Positions 59,585 to 61,230 of a DNA stretch of 61,230 nt are shown here, in pieces (positions within the stretch are counted from its first letter, which is position 1; every line of letters starts with the position of its first letter). Origin of the DNA: Nocardioides insulae DSM 17944. Its GTDB lineage: Bacteria; Actinomycetota; Actinomycetes; Propionibacteriales; Nocardioidaceae. The stretch covers positions 1 through 61,230 of the forward strand of contig NZ_AUGU01000001.1 in assembly GCF_000422825.1 (NCBI RefSeq). Direction: 5' to 3'. Below the pieces are notes generated by a model. It saw nothing but the letters and a program-made list of their open reading frames with translations, did no database searches and was not told where the DNA came from. The position numbers were made by a program, and so were the translations under genes.

Positions 59585-61024
59585 TCAGGCCGGGGTGTAG
59601 TTGTCCCGCAGCGGCGGCGGCACGGTGCCCTCGGGGATCGGGTGGTCGTAGGGCGTCTTGGCGATGATGCCCTGGAACTCGTCCTTGGCCCGCGTCAGCA
59701 GGTCGGCGTCGGTGACCATGTCGAGGGCCACCGCGGCCATCGCCTTGGCGCCGTGGATCATGCCCTTGTGCGCGGCCGGGGACTTGCCCTGGGTCACCAT
59801 CTGCCAGGAGTGCCCCGGGGTGCCGAGGATCGCGGTGCCCGCTCCCATCTGCACGGTGGGGGTCACCCAACTGACGTCGCCGACGTCGGTGGAGCCGGTC
59901 ATCTGGTGCCGGTGCGCGGGCTCGGGGATGGGGACCACGCCGGTGAAGTAGGGCTCGGTGTCCCCGTCCAGGCCGAGCTGGCGCCGGGCGCCCTCGAGCG
60001 CCCCGTCGGGCAGGCCGGCGCTGAGCACCCGGCCGTACTCCTGATCCGCCTCGTCGAAGGGCACACCGCCCAGTTCCACGACGTTGGCGTACAGCGCCTC
60101 CTCCAGGGTCCGGTTCGGGAGGACCTCGGCGCAGGCGCCGTCGAACTCGATCTCCACCTCGGTCTCGGTCATCATGGCCGCGCCGTGGGCGACCTTCTTG
60201 ACCCGCTCGTAGAGCGTGCGCATCTGGGCGACGGTGGGGGAGCGGACGATGTAGTAGAGCTCCGCGGTGGGCTGGACGACGTTGGCGGACGGGCCGCCGG
60301 CGTCGATGAAGGCGTAGTGGATCCGGTCGGTGTCCTCCATGTGCTCACGCAGGAAGTTCACCCCGACGTTCATCAGCTCGGCCGCGTCCAGGGCACTGCG
60401 ACCGTGCTGCGGGTTCGCCCCTGCGTGGGAGGGAAGTCCGCGGAAGCGGAAATAGGCCTGGGTGTAGGCCAGGGACTTCCACTGCGCCGCGGACGCCATC
60501 GGCATCGGGTGGTTGGTCACCGCGGCGTCCACGTCCTCGAAGGCCCCACCGGCGACCATGAACGTCTTGCCGGCGGCACCCTCCTCGGCGGGGCAGCCGT
60601 AGTAGCGCACCGTGCCCGCCAGACCGTTCTCCTCCATGTGCCGGGCCAAGGCGACGGCGGCGAGCAGTGAGCCGGATCCGAGCAGGTTGTGACCGCAGCC
60701 GTGGCCGGCCTCGGTGCCGCTCTCGAGGTCGGGGTTGCGCTCGGTGGAGCTGGCCTCCTGGCTCAGCGAGGCCAGGGCGTCGTACTCGCCCAGGAACCCG
60801 ATCACGGGCGCGCCCGAGCCCCACTCGGCGGAGAAGGCGGTCGGTACGCCGCCGGCACCCTCGGTGATCCGGGCGCCGAACTCCTCGGCGGCCTCGATCT
60901 GCTTCTTCATCGACTGGTGCTCTTCCCACCGCAGTTCGGGGTGGGCCCAGATCTCGTCGCTGAGTCGGGTGAAACGGGGGCCCAGCTCATCGATGAGCGG
61001 AGCGATCTTCGATACGGACGTCAT
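59585..61024 (-). CDS. M20-family amidohydrolase, AbgB-like (p-aminobenzoyl-glutamate hydrolase type)
   Basis: 479 aa zinc metallopeptidase. GHGCGHNLLGSGSLLAAVALA near 107-127 holds metal ligands, PAEEGAAGKTFM near 145-156 supplies the Glu pair, and SHAGANPQHGRSALDAAELM marks the dimerisation lid domain. The overall pattern and the phrase TGSTDVGDVSWVTPT near the end are those of AbgB. AbgB forms part of a folate-breakdown product hydrolase; other members deacylate indole-acetyl amino acids. Near PurU, a folate connection is appealing but unproven. ATG at 61024. Confidence 0.88.
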   Translation of the reverse strand: MTSVSKIAPLIDELGPRFTRLSDEIWAHPELRWEEHQSMKKQIEAAEEFGARITEGAGGVPTAFSAEWGSGAPVIGFLGEYDALASLSQEASSTERNPDLESGTEAGHGCGHNLLGSGSLLAAVALARHMEENGLAGTVRYYGCPAEEGAAGKTFMVAGGAFEDVDAAVTNHPMPMASAAQWKSLAYTQAYFRFRGLPSHAGANPQHGRSALDAAELMNVGVNFLREHMEDTDRIHYAFIDAGGPSANVVQPTAELYYIVRSPTVAQMRTLYERVKKVAHGAAMMTETEVEIEFDGACAEVLPNRTLEEALYANVVELGGVPFDEADQEYGRVLSAGLPDGALEGARRQLGLDGDTEPYFTGVVPIPEPAHRHQMTGSTDVGDVSWVTPTVQMGAGTAILGTPGHSWQMVTQGKSPAAHKGMIHGAKAMAAVALDMVTDADLLTRAKDEFQGIIAKTPYDHPIPEGTVPPPLRDNYTPA

Positions 61025-61090
61025 GGTTTCCTCTCGTGTCGTCCTCGTGAGGGTAAAGGGATGTCGCGGCGGCCAGGACCGCGGGTGGGA

Positions 61091-61230
61091 TCAGCTGAGA
61101 TCCTCGGCCTCCAGCTCCTCGGCATGTTGGTGCTTGTTCCCGCCGGGCAGGAAGAGCGCCAGCAGCACCGTGGAGACCACGGCCAGGACGATCGCGAAGT
61201 AGCCGATCACCGGGAACAACGGAGTCAGCA
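61091..61230 (-). CDS. C-terminal end of a membrane transporter (5' part outside window)
   Basis: Only the last 45 or so codons are visible: one hydrophobic helix (LFPVIGYFAIVLAVVSTVLLALFLPGG) followed by the hydrophilic end GGNKHQHAEELEAEDLS and stop at 61091. It is probably a transporter co-transcribed with the AbgB-like gene 66 bp away (AbgT would fit the context), but the family cannot be fixed from this piece. Confidence 0.5.
   Translation of the reverse strand, partial: LTPLFPVIGYFAIVLAVVSTVLLALFLPGGNKHQHAEELEAEDLS

Overview
The window is a 61 kb stretch of a very GC-rich actinobacterial chromosome. GTG starts are frequent, genes often overlap by 4 nt (GTGA or ATGA), and it carries the classic actinobacterial kinase/FHA/phosphatase/RodA/PBP cluster, a gpgS-folP2 pair, mycothiol-transferase-like and LLM/F420-type proteins. 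Gene content and style suggest Nocardioidaceae (Nocardioides-like). That placement is an inference, since no rRNA is present.

Region by region. (1) 1-7009, leftward: pknA-like kinase (truncated by the window edge), pbpA, rodA, pstP, fhaB, fhaA, a growth and cell-wall signalling operon. A tRNA-Leu(CAG) follows at 7338. (2) 7.5-20 kb: housekeeping and accessory single genes (YdeI-like, MDR oxidoreductase, nitroreductase, two RibD/DHFR-like proteins, BAAT-type hydrolase, a divergent LVIVD/DUF305 exported pair, a Tat-exported TIM-barrel protein, AraC regulator, MFS). (3) 20-26 kb: L-2-hydroxyglutarate oxidase, a P450, an IclR regulator, and a VanB-type reductase paired with a CYP199-like P450, probably for demethylating para-methoxybenzoates. 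(4) 25.9-28.1 kb: TspO, DinB-like, GAP-family and PNPOx-like genes. (5) 28.2-38.2 kb: a LysR-controlled aromatic meta-cleavage cluster (flavin monooxygenase, VOC extradiol dioxygenase, FAH-family enzyme, SDR, FrsA/DHPON-type alpha/beta hydrolase, cyclase-family hydrolase) with an MFS transporter and a Tat-exported metallo-beta-lactamase-fold hydrolase. (6) 38.3-43.5 kb: ferredoxin-reductase-like flavoprotein, LLM oxidoreductase plus NTF2-like protein, then gpgS-folP2-hypothetical. (7) 43.5-55 kb: a block bounded by two decayed genes, a KAP P-loop NTPase relic on the left and an Xre-RES toxin-antitoxin relic on the right. Between them lies an intact IclR-controlled catabolic operon: TctBAC transporter, RraA-like aldolase, universal stress protein, NAD-dependent dehydrogenase with DUF1932, TRAP-type large permease, small membrane protein and cyclase-family hydrolase. 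A nitronate monooxygenase gene follows. (8) 55-61 kb: multicopper oxidase, an ABC-2 exporter, purU, an AbgB-like amidohydrolase and the end of a membrane transporter.

The most notable points are the hybrid TctBAC/TRAP catabolic operon with a readable promoter and nested operator, flanked by gene relics; the meta-cleavage cluster whose C-C hydrolase is of an unusual family; the decayed RES/Xre module; and several dense palindromic control regions. No CRISPR array, intact insertion sequence, rRNA or complete prophage was seen.
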